This document shows positions 14,434 to 14,484 of a DNA stretch of 14,484 nucleotides, piece after piece. The stretch lies in contig JABURN010000049.1 in NCBI GenBank assembly GCA_014762585.1, forward strand, positions 1-14,484, given 5' to 3'. Both the position numbers and the translations under genes were made by a program. Source of the DNA: Methylophaga sp. (GTDB lineage Bacteria; Pseudomonadota; Gammaproteobacteria; Nitrosococcales; Methylophagaceae). Within the stretch, counting starts at the first letter, position 1, and the number at the start of each line of letters is the position of its first letter. The notes under the pieces are model-generated. The model ran no database searches, was not told the DNA's origin, and was given only the letters and a program-made list of their open reading frames with translations.

Positions 14434-14484
14434 GCGTCCACTGAATACACCCTACCGGATTGAATCCACACTTGTTTAGATCCC
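14430..14484. mobile_element. Probable left end of an IS66-family insertion sequence (partial)
   Basis: The sequence from 14430 begins GTAAGCGTCCACTGAA. As I recall, IS66-family terminal repeats begin with GTAA and often continue GCG, and these elements duplicate 8 bp of target, which here would be CTCAGAAT (14422-14429). It starts exactly where the TraG-like frame is cut. No transposase lies inside the window, so the call rests on the terminus alone. Confidence 0.45.

Larger units (their letters stand above)
9805..14484 (+). mobile_element. Integrative element inserted at tRNA-Met (right end outside window)
   Basis: An integrase gene in the same orientation begins 130 bp after the 3' end of tRNA-Met. 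From that point the cargo is a small DNA-binding protein, a RepA-type initiator with an iteron origin, and a gene resembling conjugative TraG. Base composition becomes visibly more AT-rich, especially in the integrase. This combination is typical of integrative and conjugative elements that also carry a replication module. The second attachment repeat expected from the tRNA 3' end is not in the window, so the element's size is unknown. Confidence 0.8.

Noticed and set aside
14462..14469. GAATCCAC repeats the T-arm bases of tRNA-Met (9785-9792), suggesting a right attachment site.
   Set aside because: Only 8 bp match, the flanks differ, and the position lies inside the probable IS end; a true repeat should include the tRNA 3' end.

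Overview
The window looks like a gammaproteobacterial chromosome with an integrated mobile element in its right third. The left part (1 to about 9804) has the conserved order prfA-hemA (minus strand), then TPR lipoprotein-lolB-ispE-tRNA-Gln-prs-rplY-pth-ychF (plus strand), ending in an elongator tRNA-Met. As I recall, Pseudomonas and relatives keep nearly the same order, including both tRNAs; here pldA sits between ychF and tRNA-Met. I cannot name the genus from sequence alone.

Region 1-4941: hemA and prfA overlap by 4 bp and read leftward. Divergently, a TPR lipoprotein gene, lolB and ispE form a tightly overlapping operon for outer-membrane lipoprotein handling and isoprenoid synthesis. The TPR gene carries an in-frame amber codon that separates its lipoprotein signal from its TPR body. 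Region 4961-8569: tRNA-Gln, prs (PRPP synthesis), rplY (5S rRNA-binding L25), pth (peptidyl-tRNA recycling) and ychF (ribosome-associated ATPase). A terminator-type hairpin lies just ahead of rplY and may act as an attenuator. Region 8570-9804: the outer-membrane phospholipase gene pldA and a well-formed promoter driving tRNA-Met.

Region 9805-14484: an integrative element abutting the 3' end of tRNA-Met. A tyrosine recombinase comes first, then a small probable DNA-binding protein, a RepA_C-type replication initiator and a recognisable replication origin (three 12-bp iterons, two DnaA boxes, an AT-rich stretch with tandem repeats). A coupled operon of three unrecognised proteins (two of them small membrane proteins) follows, leading into a gene resembling the N-terminus of conjugative TraG. 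That gene stops early where a sequence resembling the end of an IS66-family element begins. The layout suggests an integrative and conjugative element able to replicate as a circle after excision; its right end is outside the window. The element is visibly more AT-rich than the flanking chromosome, most clearly in the integrase gene.
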